This document shows positions 47,741-56,703 of a DNA stretch of 64,000 bases, piece after piece; the stretch's first letter is position 1, and the number at the start of each line of letters is the position of its first letter. Origin of the DNA: Streptococcus sp. LYSM12 (GTDB taxonomy: Bacteria > Bacillota > Bacilli > Lactobacillales > Streptococcaceae); assembly GCF_004569635.1 (NCBI RefSeq), contig NZ_SPOZ01000011.1, positions 1 to 64,000 of the forward strand, given 5' to 3'. Under the pieces are notes generated by a model. The model saw only the letters and a program-made list of their open reading frames with translations, was not told where the DNA came from and ran no database searches. Both the position numbers and the translations under genes were made by a program.

Positions 47741-48334
47741 TTAGTCAAGAATCAGCATGCCTTCTTTGATGGCAAATGGGTGTTCTGGGTTGATGCGGTC
47801 GTAGAACATGATGCCGTTGATATGGTCAATCTCGTGTTGGACGACAATAGCATTAAAGCTTTTGAGTTTGATCCGGTGTTTTTCTCCTGTCTTGTCAAAA
47901 TACTCCACTGTTATGCGGGCATGACGAACGACGTAGCCAGGGACTTCGCGGTCGACGGACAAGCAGCCTTCTCCTCCCCCTATAGCCGCTTCTTGAATGG
48001 AGTGAGAAACGATTTTAGGGTTGTACATGACCTCTTGAAGAGTGCTATCGTGGTCCTCTGGATTAGGCACAAGGACTGCGATGATGCGTTTTGAAATGTC
48101 AATTTGTGGTGCGGCAAGACCTACTCCCCCACGAAGCTTCATTTTCTCCGCCATAACAGGGTCTTGTGAATGTCTGAGGAATTGGAGCATCTTTTCTCCC
48201 AAGATAATATCCTCATCAGATAGTGGAAATTGCACCTCTTCAGCGACCTTGCGTAGGGTTGGATGTCCTTCACGAATAATATCGTTCATATCAATCAAGT
48301 GGCTGGCTTTTGTTAAACGTTCAATTACAGACAT
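47741..48334 (-). CDS. def: Peptide deformylase
   Basis: A 197-residue type 2 (Gram-positive) deformylase that removes the formyl group from new proteins. The three motifs are [19 protein letters not shown] (metal-binding Cys) and [18 protein letters not shown] (HExxH). The ribosome site AGAAGGAGAATTTT precedes the ATG, and a -10 TATACT lies about 35 bp upstream. Slightly shorter than the pneumococcal enzyme in the loop after VLVPN. Confidence 0.97.
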   Translation of the reverse strand: MSVIERLTKASHLIDMNDIIREGHPTLRKVAEEVQFPLSDEDIILGEKMLQFLRHSQDPVMAEKMKLRGGVGLAAPQIDISKRIIAVLVPNPEDHDSTLQEVMYNPKIVSHSIQEAAIGGGEGCLSVDREVPGYVVRHARITVEYFDKTGEKHRIKLKSFNAIVVQHEIDHINGIMFYDRINPEHPFAIKEGMLILD

Positions 48335-48379
48335 AAAATTCTCCTTCTAATTTCTAAGGACTAGTATAGCACGAAAAGA

Positions 48380-48780
48380 AGCAGAAGAAAAGGAGAGGTG
48401 CAAGATGAGGGAGAATTTGCTATACTGATGATAGGAATGAAAATCAAATGATCATATTGTGAGTATTTGTTGAGGTAAGGAAAGATACGGAGAAAAGACC
48501 GTGAACATCTCTCTAGAAAAATGGCATGCGCTACTTTTCAGTCTCCGTTCGTCCTGTCTATGTTGGAGAATGTTTAGGAGCAGGTAGAAGTGTCGATTTT
48601 ACACAGTTCTTCTTGGTTTACGAACCTTAGTGCGGAATTCCCCGCCACCGCTTGTTGAATGAAAACTAGGTGTTGGTGATAGGAGGCTGGATGGTGGGAG
48701 CCTGGGAGGGATGTCGCTCTTTGTCGTGCAGGATCATTGCCTAGTCTTTCTAGACTTTCTCCCACCTATCTTTAGGACAA
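48380..48780. other. Intergenic region between def and the pseudouridine synthase gene
   Basis: About 400 bp without a convincing gene. GGTGGGAGCCTGGGAGG and TTTCTCCCACC near its end are related to the GTGGGA-type composite repeats; otherwise I see nothing recognisable. Confidence 0.45.
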
Positions 48781-48798
48781 TCAATCGGAGGATATCAG

Positions 48799-49527
48799 AT
48801 GCGTTTGGATAAATTTTTGGTCGAGTGTGGCTTAGGATCACGGACAGAAGTCAAGAAAATTCTCAAATTAGGCAAAGTGACAGTCAATCAATTAGTGGAA
48901 AAATCCACCAAGGTTCATATTGATGAAAAGAAAGACAAAATTGCCTATCAGGGAAAGGTGCTGACCTATGAGAAATTTGTCTACTATCTTTTAAATAAAC
49001 CCAAAGGGGTGATTTCAGCGACAGAAGATAGCAAACATCGGACAGTTTTGGATTTGTTGGATGATACTGCGAGACAAAAAGAAGTTTTTCCTGTTGGGAG
49101 GTTAGACATGGACACACATGGGCTCCTGCTCTTGACCAATAATGGAGCCTTGGCCCATGAAATGCTATCGCCTAAAAAACATGTCGATAAGGTTTATCGG
49201 GCTGAGGTAGCGGGGATCATGACTGGAGAAGATGTCCGTTATTTTACTAGAGGAATCGAACTGAAAGATATTACTTGCCAGCCGGCTGATTTGGAAATTG
49301 TAGAAGTAGATGACCTAGCCCAGACCTCACGTGTACAGATTCGTATCGTAGAGGGGAAATTCCACCAAGTCAAACGCATGGTGGCAGCCTGTGGTAAACA
49401 GGTGACGGATTTACAACGTATCAGTATGGGTCCCTTGGTTCTAGATGAAACACTCGATTTAGGAGCTTACCGCAGATTACATTCACATGAATTGAATGAA
49501 TTAGCTACATTTGGTGTAGAACTCTAA
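48799..49527 (+). CDS. 16S rRNA pseudouridine synthase, RsuA family
   Basis: A 242-residue protein with an N-terminal S4 RNA-binding domain (residues 1-58, MRLDKFLVECGLGSRTEVKK) and a catalytic domain with the conserved Asp in VGRLDMDTHGLLLLTN (about 101-116) and KVYRAEV and KFHQVKRMV blocks. It probably makes pseudouridine in the small-subunit rRNA (position 516 in E. coli for RsuA). Start after CGGAGGATATCAG. Hairpin repeats follow directly after its stop. Confidence 0.92.
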   Translation: MRLDKFLVECGLGSRTEVKKILKLGKVTVNQLVEKSTKVHIDEKKDKIAYQGKVLTYEKFVYYLLNKPKGVISATEDSKHRTVLDLLDDTARQKEVFPVGRLDMDTHGLLLLTNNGALAHEMLSPKKHVDKVYRAEVAGIMTGEDVRYFTRGIELKDITCQPADLEIVEVDDLAQTSRVQIRIVEGKFHQVKRMVAACGKQVTDLQRISMGPLVLDETLDLGAYRRLHSHELNELATFGVEL

Positions 49528-49650
49528 GATACAAGGGCGTAAAAAAAGCGAAGCAGGTTGGCTTGCAACCGATGAGATTGTTCTTTTTGTCAGAGAGTTT
49601 TAGCCCGCATTCAGTTACAAGATATAAGGGCGTAAAAAAAGCGAAGCAAA
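49527..49650 (-). repeat. Hairpin repeat units (reverse orientation) after the pseudouridine synthase gene
   Basis: AAGATACAAGGGCGTAAAAA and a following AAGCGAAGC recur at about 49620 (AAGATATAAGGGCGTAAAAA). The first unit closes with GAGAGTTTTAGCCCG, which pairs with GGGCG-TAAAAA-type sequence at its start. In reverse these match the units at 59490-60370 upstream of msmK (GGGCTTTGTATCTTG). Confidence 0.7.
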
Positions 49651-49707
49651 AAACATCTATTTCCTGCCTCCAAAGGGTATAGTATACCTTTGGAGTAAAC
49701 ACATTTT

Positions 49708-50090
49708 ACAACGGCTTGGTCCCCCTAAAGGGAGCCATATCCGTAAGTAAATAAATTTACAACGGCTTGGTCCCCCTAAAGGGAGCCGTATCCGTAAGTA
49801 AATAAATTTACAACGGCTTGGTCCCCCTAAAGGGAGCCGTATCCGTAAGTAAATAAATTTACAACGGCTTGGTCCCCCTAAAGGGAGCCGTATCCGTAAG
49901 TAAATAAATTTACAACGGCTTGGTCCCCCTAAAGGGAGCCGTATCCGTAAGTAAATAAATTTACAACGGCTTGGTCCCCCTAAAGGGAGCCGTATCCGTA
50001 AGTAAATAAATTTACAACGGCTTCGTCCCCCTAAAGGGAGCCGTATCCGTAAGTAAATAAATTTACAACGGCTTCGTCCCTATTTTCCGA
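49708..50090. repeat. 51-bp tandem repeat array, 7.5 units
   Basis: Units start at 49708, 49759, 49810, 49861, 49912, 49963, 50014 and a partial one at 50065. They are identical except for an A in the GCC(A/G)TATCC position of the first and a G to C change (CTTGGTCC to CTTCGTCC) in the last two. Each contains ACGGCT and AGCCGT as outer arms and CCCCCTAAAGGG as inner palindrome, so each can fold into a hairpin. There are no spacers, so it is not CRISPR. No frame gives a convincing protein. Confidence 0.95.
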
Positions 50091-50174
50091 GCTTCTAGTT
50101 TGAGTTCAACGAAGATGTGAGGACATCAGAAAATGTAATGAAGAATATTTTATAGACAAAATGCAAAATATATA

Positions 50175-50213
50175 TTGCTTTTTTCAAAATATAGTGTATA
50201 ATATAATGTATAA
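50175..50213 (+). promoter_or_regulatory. Promoter of the XRE/membrane-protein pair
   Basis: TTGCTT (50175-50180) and TATAAT (50197-50202), 16 bp apart. TGTATAA occurs twice as a direct repeat (50195-50201 and 50207-50213) over the -10 and start site, a likely place for the XRE regulator to bind. Confidence 0.6.
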
Positions 50214-50239
50214 CAACGAAAAGGGGGGAAAGGGGGAAT

Positions 50240-50449
50240 ATGAAAAATCTTCGGTTAAAAATGGCGCGTGTAGAACATGATTTGACCCAAGGTCAGTTAG
50301 CAGACGAAATTGGTGTGACACGGCAGACCATTGGCTTGATTGAGGCTGGTAAATACAACCCTAGTATCAGCCTTTGTTTAGCAATTTGTCATCGCTTGGG
50401 GAAAACATTAGATCAATTATTTTGGGAGGCACCTTTAGATGAAAGTTAA
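50240..50449 (+). CDS. XRE-family small regulator
   Basis: A 69-residue protein that is a single helix-turn-helix domain: MARVEHDLTQGQLADEIGVT, then RQTIGLIEAGKYNPSISLCL. It is the YgzD/YozG-type short regulator usually paired with a membrane protein. The ATG follows AAAGGGGGAAT. It overlaps the next gene by 11 bp and probably represses their shared promoter. Confidence 0.88.
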   Translation: MKNLRLKMARVEHDLTQGQLADEIGVTRQTIGLIEAGKYNPSISLCLAICHRLGKTLDQLFWEAPLDES

Positions 50450-50909
50450 GAAAATAGTTGTAGATGAACGTGTGATTGACCTTGAAAATCGGATTATGGC
50501 TGAGATTGGAATGTTTCTGCTTATTTTACTACCAGTATCAGCTTTGGTGAAGTCAGGGATTTTACACCAAACTTTTGAGAGTTATAGTTTTGAGATTATC
50601 ACAGGCATACTAGCTTTACTGTATATAATCATTCGCTATATGATGAAAGGGCTGGATCTTAGTCGTGGAATCAATAATTGGCTGTCAGGGATTGTAGGTA
50701 CTCTCCTTGTGACAGTGATTGGTAGCTGGAATAACTATTTGACCTATGGTAGTCACTATCAGGGCTTGCTAGATAGACATTTTTTGGCAGTTGTTGTGAT
50801 ATTTTTTATCTCTTCTAGTTTGTTATTTTCTATAATCTATAGCAGTTTATATTTTCTTAATCACTACAACCAGAACAGATTGCTAGTACAGATAGAAAAA
50901 GACGAGTAG
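50439..50909 (+). CDS. Four-helix membrane protein paired with the XRE regulator (DUF6773-like)
   Basis: A 156-residue protein with a short cytoplasmic N-terminus (KKIVVDERVIDLENRIMAEI) and four membrane segments (about 22-40, 52-69, 85-103 and 115-138). The DER(V/I)..L..KI start is typical of DUF6773 proteins next to small XRE regulators; function unknown. Overlap with the regulator gene indicates coupling. It could be an exporter accessory or a toxin-like membrane protein, but nothing decides this. Confidence 0.65.
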   Translation: MKVKKIVVDERVIDLENRIMAEIGMFLLILLPVSALVKSGILHQTFESYSFEIITGILALLYIIIRYMMKGLDLSRGINNWLSGIVGTLLVTVIGSWNNYLTYGSHYQGLLDRHFLAVVVIFFISSSLLFSIIYSSLYFLNHYNQNRLLVQIEKDE

Positions 50910-51084
50910 GGAAGATGTTTTCAAAATAGCAGTCACACATTTTTATAGATTTTTGGAGAGTCGTAATAATGGTACGACATTGCCAAGTATCTAAGATTTC
51001 CGAACCCTTATTTATGACCTAAATGGTTTGGAAGAAGTATTCTATGGAAAAACCAGATTTACTATTCCTGCTTTTTAGAAATGA
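50910..51084. other. Intergenic region before the BOX-like element
   Basis: No gene or signal recognised. Confidence 0.4.
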
Positions 51085-51188
51085 ATACTCTATAAAAATC
51101 AAAATTTGACTAGGCAATGAAATCGTAGGTAGAACTGAAGTTCAGCAAGATGAGTTAACGACGTCAGATTTTGATTTTTGACGAGTAT
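51085..51188. repeat. BOX-like element, 104 bp
   Basis: Ends ATACTC and GAGTAT with inner arms AAAATCAAAATTTGAC and TCAGATTTTGATTTTTGAC. It shares TAGGCAATGAAA, TAGAACTGAAGTTCAGCAAG and GAGTTAACGAC with the copy at 29279. Confidence 0.65.
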
Positions 51189-51314
51189 AAGGAATGTTGG
51201 AATTCAAAAACGTAGGACTTACTCTAAAAAACTTTCGTATGTATGTCCTTGATCGTTGAATAAAAGAACTAGCCAAATAAAACATTTTGTGATAGACTAG
51301 TACAAGCATAGGTT

Positions 51315-51414
51315 TTTAAACTCATCCCGTGAGGTGAGAAAGACAACTACAGATTATTACTAGAAGTGTATAACAAAGGCCTATGACTAATAAAAGTTAC
51401 GCGGGCCTTTTTGT
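51315..51414 (+). promoter_or_regulatory. PyrR-type attenuator of the uracil permease gene
   Basis: TCATCCCGTGAGGTGAG (about 51322-51338) matches the PyrR-binding loop sequence (CCNGNGAGGU). An intrinsic terminator follows, AAAGGCC (51375-51381) with GGCCTTTTTG (51404-51413), 20 bp before the coding region. When UMP or UTP is high, PyrR should stabilise the binding hairpin and allow termination. Confidence 0.82.
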
Positions 51415-51432
51415 GTGCCCAAAAGGAGGACT

Positions 51433-52707
51433 ATGAAAGAATCAGTTCATTTGCTGCTTGATGTCGATGAAAAGCCGTCATTTTGGCAAGGTATTTTGCT
51501 GAGTTTCCAGCACGTATTTGCCATGTTTGGTGCTACTATCTTGGTGCCTTTACTTCTGGGAATGCCCGTATCTGTTGCTCTCTTTGCTTCAGGTGTGGGA
51601 ACCTTAATTTACCAAGTTGCGACTCAGTTCAAGGTGCCTGTTTATCTAGGGTCTTCATTTGCTTACATTTCTGCCATGGCACTGGCTATAAAAGAAATGA
51701 ATGGAGATGTATCTGCTGCCCAAACTGGGGTGCTCTTTGTTGGTTTAATCTATGTTTTGATTGCGGGCTTGGTTAAGGTGATTGGCACCAAGTGGATTGA
51801 TACCCTGTTGCCACCGATTGTCATAGGTCCAATGATTATTGTTATCGGGCTTGGTTTAGCTCATTCAGCTGTAACCAATGCTGGATTTGTTACAGACGGT
51901 GACTGGCGCAATGTGGTTGCGGCTATTGCTACATTTTTGATTGCAGCCTTTGTCAATACAACAGGAAAAGGCTTCGTGAGAATTGTGCCATTTCTGATTG
52001 CTATTATCGGAGGTTACATGGTTGCTTTAGCGCTTGGCTTGGTTGACTTTGCGCCAGTTATAGAGGCTCCTTGGCTTGAATTGCCACGCTTTTACTTGCC
52101 ATTTAAGTCAGGTGTTTTTGAACAATACACCATCTATTTTGGACCTGAAATGCTTGCAATTTTACCGATTGCAGTTGTAACGGTAGCAGAGCATATCGGT
52201 GATCATACTGTCTTGAGTCAGATTTGCGGTCGTCCATTCTTAAAAAATCCAGGCTTGAATCGTACCTTGATTGGGGACGGGGTAGCAACTGCAGTATCTG
52301 CCTTCATCGGCGGTCCTGCCAATACAACCTACGGAGAAAATACAGGGGTTATCGGGATGACCCGCATTGCTTCGGTATCGGTTATCCGAAATGCAGCTTT
52401 TATTGCGATTGCGTTTAGCGTTCTTGGGAAGTTTACAGCGCTTATCTCGACTATTCCAAGTGCTGTCCTAGGTGGAATGTCCATTTTGCTTTACGGTGTT
52501 ATTGCAAGCAATGGTTTGAAAGTGTTGATTGAAAGCCGTGTGGATTTTGGACAAGTTCGTAACCTTATCATTGCAAGTTCTATGTTAGTTTTGGGGCTTG
52601 GCGGTGCTGTCTTGAATATTGGCACAATCACGCTTTCAGGAACTGCCCTCAGTGCGATTGTGGGAATTATTCTGAATTTAGTGTTGCCAGGTGAAGCGCA
52701 GAAATAG
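51433..52707 (+). CDS. pyrP: Uracil permease
   Basis: A 424-residue NCS2-family proton symporter with about 14 membrane segments and typical VYLGSSFAYISAM (about residue 70), AEHIGDHTVLSQI (substrate Glu/His region, about 248) and GGPANTTYGENTGVIGMTRI (about 293) motifs. Takes up uracil for salvage. The ATG after AAAAGGAGGACT is used; a GTG 18 bp upstream lies in the terminator of the leader. Control by PyrR attenuation is indicated by the leader. The names uraA and pyrP are both used for such genes. Confidence 0.93.
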   Translation: MKESVHLLLDVDEKPSFWQGILLSFQHVFAMFGATILVPLLLGMPVSVALFASGVGTLIYQVATQFKVPVYLGSSFAYISAMALAIKEMNGDVSAAQTGVLFVGLIYVLIAGLVKVIGTKWIDTLLPPIVIGPMIIVIGLGLAHSAVTNAGFVTDGDWRNVVAAIATFLIAAFVNTTGKGFVRIVPFLIAIIGGYMVALALGLVDFAPVIEAPWLELPRFYLPFKSGVFEQYTIYFGPEMLAILPIAVVTVAEHIGDHTVLSQICGRPFLKNPGLNRTLIGDGVATAVSAFIGGPANTTYGENTGVIGMTRIASVSVIRNAAFIAIAFSVLGKFTALISTIPSAVLGGMSILLYGVIASNGLKVLIESRVDFGQVRNLIIASSMLVLGLGGAVLNIGTITLSGTALSAIVGIILNLVLPGEAQK

Positions 52708-52736
52708 TTGACAAAGAGAGAAAAGATTGATAGAAT
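52708..52736 (+). promoter_or_regulatory. rpsO promoter
   Basis: TTGACA (52708-52713) and TAGAAT (52731-52736) with 17 bp spacing; the -35 begins directly after the permease stop codon. Confidence 0.85.
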
Positions 52737-52744
52737 AATGGAGT

Positions 52745-52828
52745 CCTAAGGACAAGAATTAGCCTTTCTTGGTCACAGGTTGCCAACCTGTTACTCGGAT
52801 TTGGCTTAAATACAAAGGAGAAATACTC
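52745..52828 (+). promoter_or_regulatory. rpsO leader, probable S15 autoregulatory RNA
   Basis: The 5' leader holds ACAGGTT/AACCTGT (52775-52781 with 52785-52791) and AAGAA/TTCTT stems. Ribosomal protein S15 represses its own message through leader structures in many bacteria; the exact streptococcal fold cannot be confirmed by eye. Confidence 0.5.
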
Positions 52829-53098
52829 ATGGCAATCTCAAAAGAGAAAAAAAATGAAATCATGGCACAATATGCTCGTCATGAAGGTGATACGGGTTCA
52901 GTTGAAGTACAAGTAGCAGTGCTTACTTGGGAAATTAATCATTTGAATGACCACATCAAACAACACAAAAAAGACCACGCAACATACCGTGGGTTGATGA
53001 AAAAAATCGGTCGTCGTCGTAACTTGTTGGCTTACTTGCGTAAGACAGATGTTAACCGTTACCGCGAATTGATCCATTCATTAGGACTTCGTCGTTAA
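52829..53098 (+). CDS. rpsO: Ribosomal protein S15
   Basis: An 89-residue protein, the standard length. [20 protein letters not shown] and [19 protein letters not shown] are the 16S rRNA-binding parts. The ATG at 52829 follows AAAGGAGAAATACTC; a longer open frame upstream is only leader. Followed by a strong terminator and then pnp, the common rpsO-pnp order. Confidence 0.98.
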   Translation: MAISKEKKNEIMAQYARHEGDTGSVEVQVAVLTWEINHLNDHIKQHKKDHATYRGLMKKIGRRRNLLAYLRKTDVNRYRELIHSLGLRR

Positions 53099-53113
53099 TC
53101 TGGCGAAAACCGG

Positions 53114-53146
53114 AAAAGGAGGAACTTTTTGTTCCTCTTTTTTTAA
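53114..53146 (+). terminator. rpsO terminator
   Basis: AAAAGGAGGAAC pairs with GTTCCTCTTTT and a run of T follows. Confidence 0.9.
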
Positions 53147-53214
53147 TTTTAGGTGCTTTCCTGGAATTATGCGACTGGTTTCAGTTTTTCTTTTCAAATT
53201 CGTTTTTCCTCCGG

Positions 53215-53314
53215 TTGTTTTTCAGCTAAAATATGATAAAATAAACAAGATACGTGGTTTTGTGCAAAGTTGAGTCTAAGATGCTTCCTAGATTGACCTT
53301 TGTAGAAAACACGT
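53215..53314 (+). promoter_or_regulatory. pnp promoter and long leader hairpin
   Basis: TTGTTT (53215-53220) and TAAAAT (53237-53242) give a possible promoter. At 53252-53314 the leader folds into a long imperfect hairpin: ACGTG with CACGT at the base, then GCAAAGTTGAGTCTA with TAGATTGACCTTTGT. A double-stranded leader of this kind controls pnp in E. coli through RNase III and PNPase. Confidence 0.6.
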
Positions 53315-53400
53315 CATCCTCTTTGAACTGAAAAGAACTGGCTTTGTTTGTCTACTTTTGACGTTCTGGAGAATATTTTATCTAAATTTAGGAGATGTAA

Positions 53401-55611
53401 ATGGTAAAACAAACATTTGAAATGACTTTTGCGAATCGTCCTCTGGTAGTCGAGGTTGGTCAGATTGCAAAGCAAGCAAACGGAAGCGTTGTTGTCCGCT
53501 ATGGAGAAAGTACGGTTCTGACTGCAGCCGTCATGTCCAAAAAAATGGCGACAGGAGATTTTTTCCCTCTTCAGGTTAACTATGAAGAAAAGATGTATGC
53601 GGCTGGGAAATTCCCGGGTGGCTTTAACAAGCGTGAGGGTCGTCCGTCGACCGATGCAACCTTGACAGCCCGTTTGATTGATCGTCCGATTCGTCCGATG
53701 TTTGCAGAGGGTTTCCGCAATGAAGTACAAGTCATTAACACTGTTTTGTCCTACGATGAAAACGCAAGCGCACCGATGGCAGCCATGTTTGGTAGCTCGC
53801 TTGCTCTATCTATCTCAGATATTCCATTCAACGGTCCGATCGCTGGTGTTCAAGTGGGCTACGTAGATGGTGAATTGATTATCAATCCAACGAAAGAACA
53901 GGCTGAGCAATCCTTGCTTGAATTGACAGTGGCAGGAACTAAAGATGCGATTAACATGGTAGAGTCTGGGGCAAAAGAATTGTCAGAAGAAATCATGCTT
54001 GAAGCTCTACTCAAAGGTCACGAAGCTGTTAAGGAATTGATTGCCTTTCAAGAAGAAATTGTGGCACAAGTCGGTAAGGAGAAAGCAGAAGTTGAATTAC
54101 TACATGTGGATGAAGACTTACAGGCTGAAATCATTGCAACTTATAACAGTGACTTGCAAAAAGCGGTTCAGGTGGAAGAAAAATTAGCACGTGAAGCTGC
54201 AACCAATGCTGTCAAAGAACGGGTAACGGCTACCTATGAAGAAAAATATGCAGACCATGAAGAGTTTGAGCGTATCATGCGCGATGTGGCAGAGATTTTG
54301 GAGCAAATGGAGCACGCAGAAGTGCGCCGTTTAATTACTGAAGATAAGATTCGTCCTGACGGTCGCCGTGTGGATGAAATTCGCGCGCTAGAAGCTGCTG
54401 TAGATTTTTTACCGCGTGTGCATGGTTCAGGTCTCTTTACTCGTGGACAAACTCAGGCCTTGTCTGTCTTGACCTTGGCGCCAATGGGTGAGACGCAAAT
54501 TGTCGATGGATTGGATCCTGAATACAAAAAACGCTTCTTGCACCATTATAATTTCCCTCAATATTCAGTAGGAGAAACAGGGCGCTACGGTGCTCCGGGT
54601 CGTCGTGAAATTGGTCACGGTGCCCTTGGCGAACGCGCTCTTCTTCAAGTATTGCCAAGTATTGAAGAGTTCCCATATGCGATTCGCTTGGTTGCAGAAG
54701 TGCTTGAGTCAAATGGCTCTTCTTCACAGGCTTCCATCTGTGCGGGCACCCTTGCCCTTATGGCTGGCGGTGTGCCAATTAAGGCACCAGTAGCAGGAAT
54801 TGCTATGGGCTTGATTTCGGACGGGACGAATTACACTGTTTTGACCGATATACAAGGGCTTGAAGACCATTTTGGTGATATGGACTTCAAGGTGGCAGGA
54901 ACGCGTGACGGCATTACAGCCCTTCAAATGGATATCAAGATTGAGGGAATTACGGCAGAAATCCTGCAAGAAGCGCTTGCTCAAGCTAAGAAAGCCCGCT
55001 TTGAAATCTTGGATGTGATTGAAGAAGCGATTCCAGCTGTTCGTCCAGATTTGGCACCGACTGCACCGAAGATTGACACTATCAAGATTGATGTTGATAA
55101 GATTAAGATTGTCATCGGTAAGGGTGGTGAAACCATCGATAAGATTATCGCAGAAACAGGTGTCAAGATTGATATTGACGAAGAAGGCAACGTGGCTATT
55201 TACTCAAGCGATCGTGAGGCGATTAACCATGCTAAAGAAATCATTGCAGGTCTAGTACGAGAAGCAAAGGTTGATGAAGTCTATCGTGCGAAAGTTGTCC
55301 GCATTGAGAAATTTGGTGCCTTTGTCAATCTTTTTGATAAGACAGATGCCCTTGTCCATGTGTCTGAAATGGCTTGGACTCGCGTTAATCGAGTAGAAGA
55401 TTTAGTACAAATCGGTGATGAGGTTGATGTCAAAGTTATCAAAATTGACGAAAAAGGTCGTGTGGATGCCTCTATGAAAGTTCTTTTGCCTCGTCCTGAA
55501 AAAGTAGAGCAAGGTGAACCAAGAGAAAAATCACATCAACCAGCTCACTCGAAAGAAAAGAAAGGCACCGAAAACTTTGGTGAATTTAAGTTTCACAAGG
55601 TTGAAAAATAA
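53401..55611 (+). CDS. pnp: Polynucleotide phosphorylase
   Basis: A 736-residue phosphorolytic 3'-5' exoribonuclease. Two RNase PH domains (about 10-230 and 310-540; [15 protein letters not shown] and [17 protein letters not shown], and the second active site region [27 protein letters not shown]), a KH domain (about 555-610, [15 protein letters not shown]) and an S1 domain (about 622-695). The tail is basic and variable. Start after TTTAGGAGATGTAA. Cotranscription with rpsO is limited by the terminator between them. Confidence 0.98.
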   Translation: MVKQTFEMTFANRPLVVEVGQIAKQANGSVVVRYGESTVLTAAVMSKKMATGDFFPLQVNYEEKMYAAGKFPGGFNKREGRPSTDATLTARLIDRPIRPMFAEGFRNEVQVINTVLSYDENASAPMAAMFGSSLALSISDIPFNGPIAGVQVGYVDGELIINPTKEQAEQSLLELTVAGTKDAINMVESGAKELSEEIMLEALLKGHEAVKELIAFQEEIVAQVGKEKAEVELLHVDEDLQAEIIATYNSDLQKAVQVEEKLAREAATNAVKERVTATYEEKYADHEEFERIMRDVAEILEQMEHAEVRRLITEDKIRPDGRRVDEIRALEAAVDFLPRVHGSGLFTRGQTQALSVLTLAPMGETQIVDGLDPEYKKRFLHHYNFPQYSVGETGRYGAPGRREIGHGALGERALLQVLPSIEEFPYAIRLVAEVLESNGSSSQASICAGTLALMAGGVPIKAPVAGIAMGLISDGTNYTVLTDIQGLEDHFGDMDFKVAGTRDGITALQMDIKIEGITAEILQEALAQAKKARFEILDVIEEAIPAVRPDLAPTAPKIDTIKIDVDKIKIVIGKGGETIDKIIAETGVKIDIDEEGNVAIYSSDREAINHAKEIIAGLVREAKVDEVYRAKVVRIEKFGAFVNLFDKTDALVHVSEMAWTRVNRVEDLVQIGDEVDVKVIKIDEKGRVDASMKVLLPRPEKVEQGEPREKSHQPAHSKEKKGTENFGEFKFHKVEK

Positions 55612-55679
55612 GAACGTGAGGCAGAAATTGATAGACAGGGTCTCGATTATCCTCATTTCCTTATTTCTACTGCGACAGA

Positions 55680-55777
55680 TATAGTCTTTTAGAGTACTAG
55701 GCAAGGAGCTGTAGGCTGTACTGGAGTACGGCAAAGCGCGTTAACAAAGTAATAAAAGATGAACGGAAATGACTATA
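55680..55777 (+). repeat. RUP-like MITE with short left end, 98 bp
   Basis: Left end TATAGTCTTTTAGAGTACTAGG lacks about 9 bp of the standard sequence; right end AACGGAAATGACTATA has one inserted base. Confidence 0.88.
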
Positions 55778-55831
55778 CATTGTTAGGCTGAGCACTCATT
55801 GCCCAGCCTTATCCACAATAAAGGAGAAGAA

Positions 55832-56416
55832 ATGGGTTGGTGGAAAGAGACCATTGAGATTGTAAAGGAAAAAGATCCCGCGGCACGCTCAACGTTGGAG
55901 GTTATTTTGGCCTATCCAGGGGTGAAAGCCTTGGCTGCTCACAGATTGTCTCATTTTTTATGGCAACATGGCTTTAAATTGCTAGCTCGCATGCACAGTC
56001 AATTTTGGCGTTTTTGGACCCAGATTGAAATTCATCCAGGTGCTAAGATTGCAAGTGGTGTCTTTATTGACCATGGAGCAGGATTGGTGATTGGGGAAAC
56101 AGCTGAGATTGAGTCAGGTGTCATGCTTTACCATGGGGTGACCCTTGGTGGAACGGGAAAAGATTGCGGCAAACGGCATCCGACCGTTCGAAAAGGAGCG
56201 CTTATTTCTGCCCATTCCCAAGTGATTGGTCCGGTTGAAATTGGTGAAAATGCTAAGGTTGGGGCAGCCGCTGTTGTCCTATCCGATGTGCCAGCAGATG
56301 TGACGGTTGTTGGCATGCCTGCTAAAATCGTCCGCATTCATGGAATAAAAGATGAACAGGTCATTCGTCCTTTACAAGAGGCAAGGGAAGCAAGTTATTA
56401 TTCTGCCAAGTTGTAG
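55832..56416 (+). CDS. cysE: Serine O-acetyltransferase
   Basis: A 194-residue hexapeptide-repeat enzyme that makes O-acetylserine for cysteine synthesis. Typical motifs: DPAARSTLEVILAYPGVKALAAHR (N-terminal helical part) and GVFIDHGAGLVIGETAEI, YHGVTLGGTGK, KRHPTV in the left-handed beta helix. The ATG at 55832 follows AAAGGAGAAGAA. Its position between pnp and cysS is the usual streptococcal order. Confidence 0.96.
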   Translation: MGWWKETIEIVKEKDPAARSTLEVILAYPGVKALAAHRLSHFLWQHGFKLLARMHSQFWRFWTQIEIHPGAKIASGVFIDHGAGLVIGETAEIESGVMLYHGVTLGGTGKDCGKRHPTVRKGALISAHSQVIGPVEIGENAKVGAAAVVLSDVPADVTVVGMPAKIVRIHGIKDEQVIRPLQEAREASYYSAKL

Positions 56417-56673
56417 CTATGAGTAACATGAGCTAGTGGGTGGATTATGCTGGCTCAATCTGAGAAATCAAAAATGAGGAAAAGTAGGTTGTCAACGAGC
56501 TTAGCCATTCAAAAGTGAGAATTGTTGAACTTGTAAAACGTTGATATAGAAACCTCCTACAACTTTCTTCAACCTTGCGGGAGTGGAGCTGTAACATCAA
56601 TTTCTTTGAAATCACGATTTTTGCCTTGTTCTCGAGATGAATTCCATTAGAAAGGAAAGGGTGTGATAAGCGT

Positions 56674-56703
56674 ATGCTTGTTCACATTCTACCATTAGTA
56701 TGA
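56674..56703 (+). CDS. Possible 9-codon upstream peptide coupled to cysS
   Basis: ATG at 56674 encodes MLVHILPLV and stops at a TGA that overlaps the cysS ATG (ATGA). AAAGGAAAGGG lies 12 to 14 bp upstream, whereas cysS has no ribosome site of its own. The arrangement suggests that ribosomes reach cysS by terminating and restarting there. No Cys codons occur in the peptide. Too short to be proven from sequence. Confidence 0.4.
   Translation: MLVHILPLV

Noticed and set aside
49708-50090. CRISPR array
   Set aside because: The 51-bp units follow each other without spacers, and no cas gene is near.
56417-56690. T-box leader for cysS
   Set aside because: No T-box consensus (GGTGGNACCGCG) and no paired terminator/antiterminator could be found.
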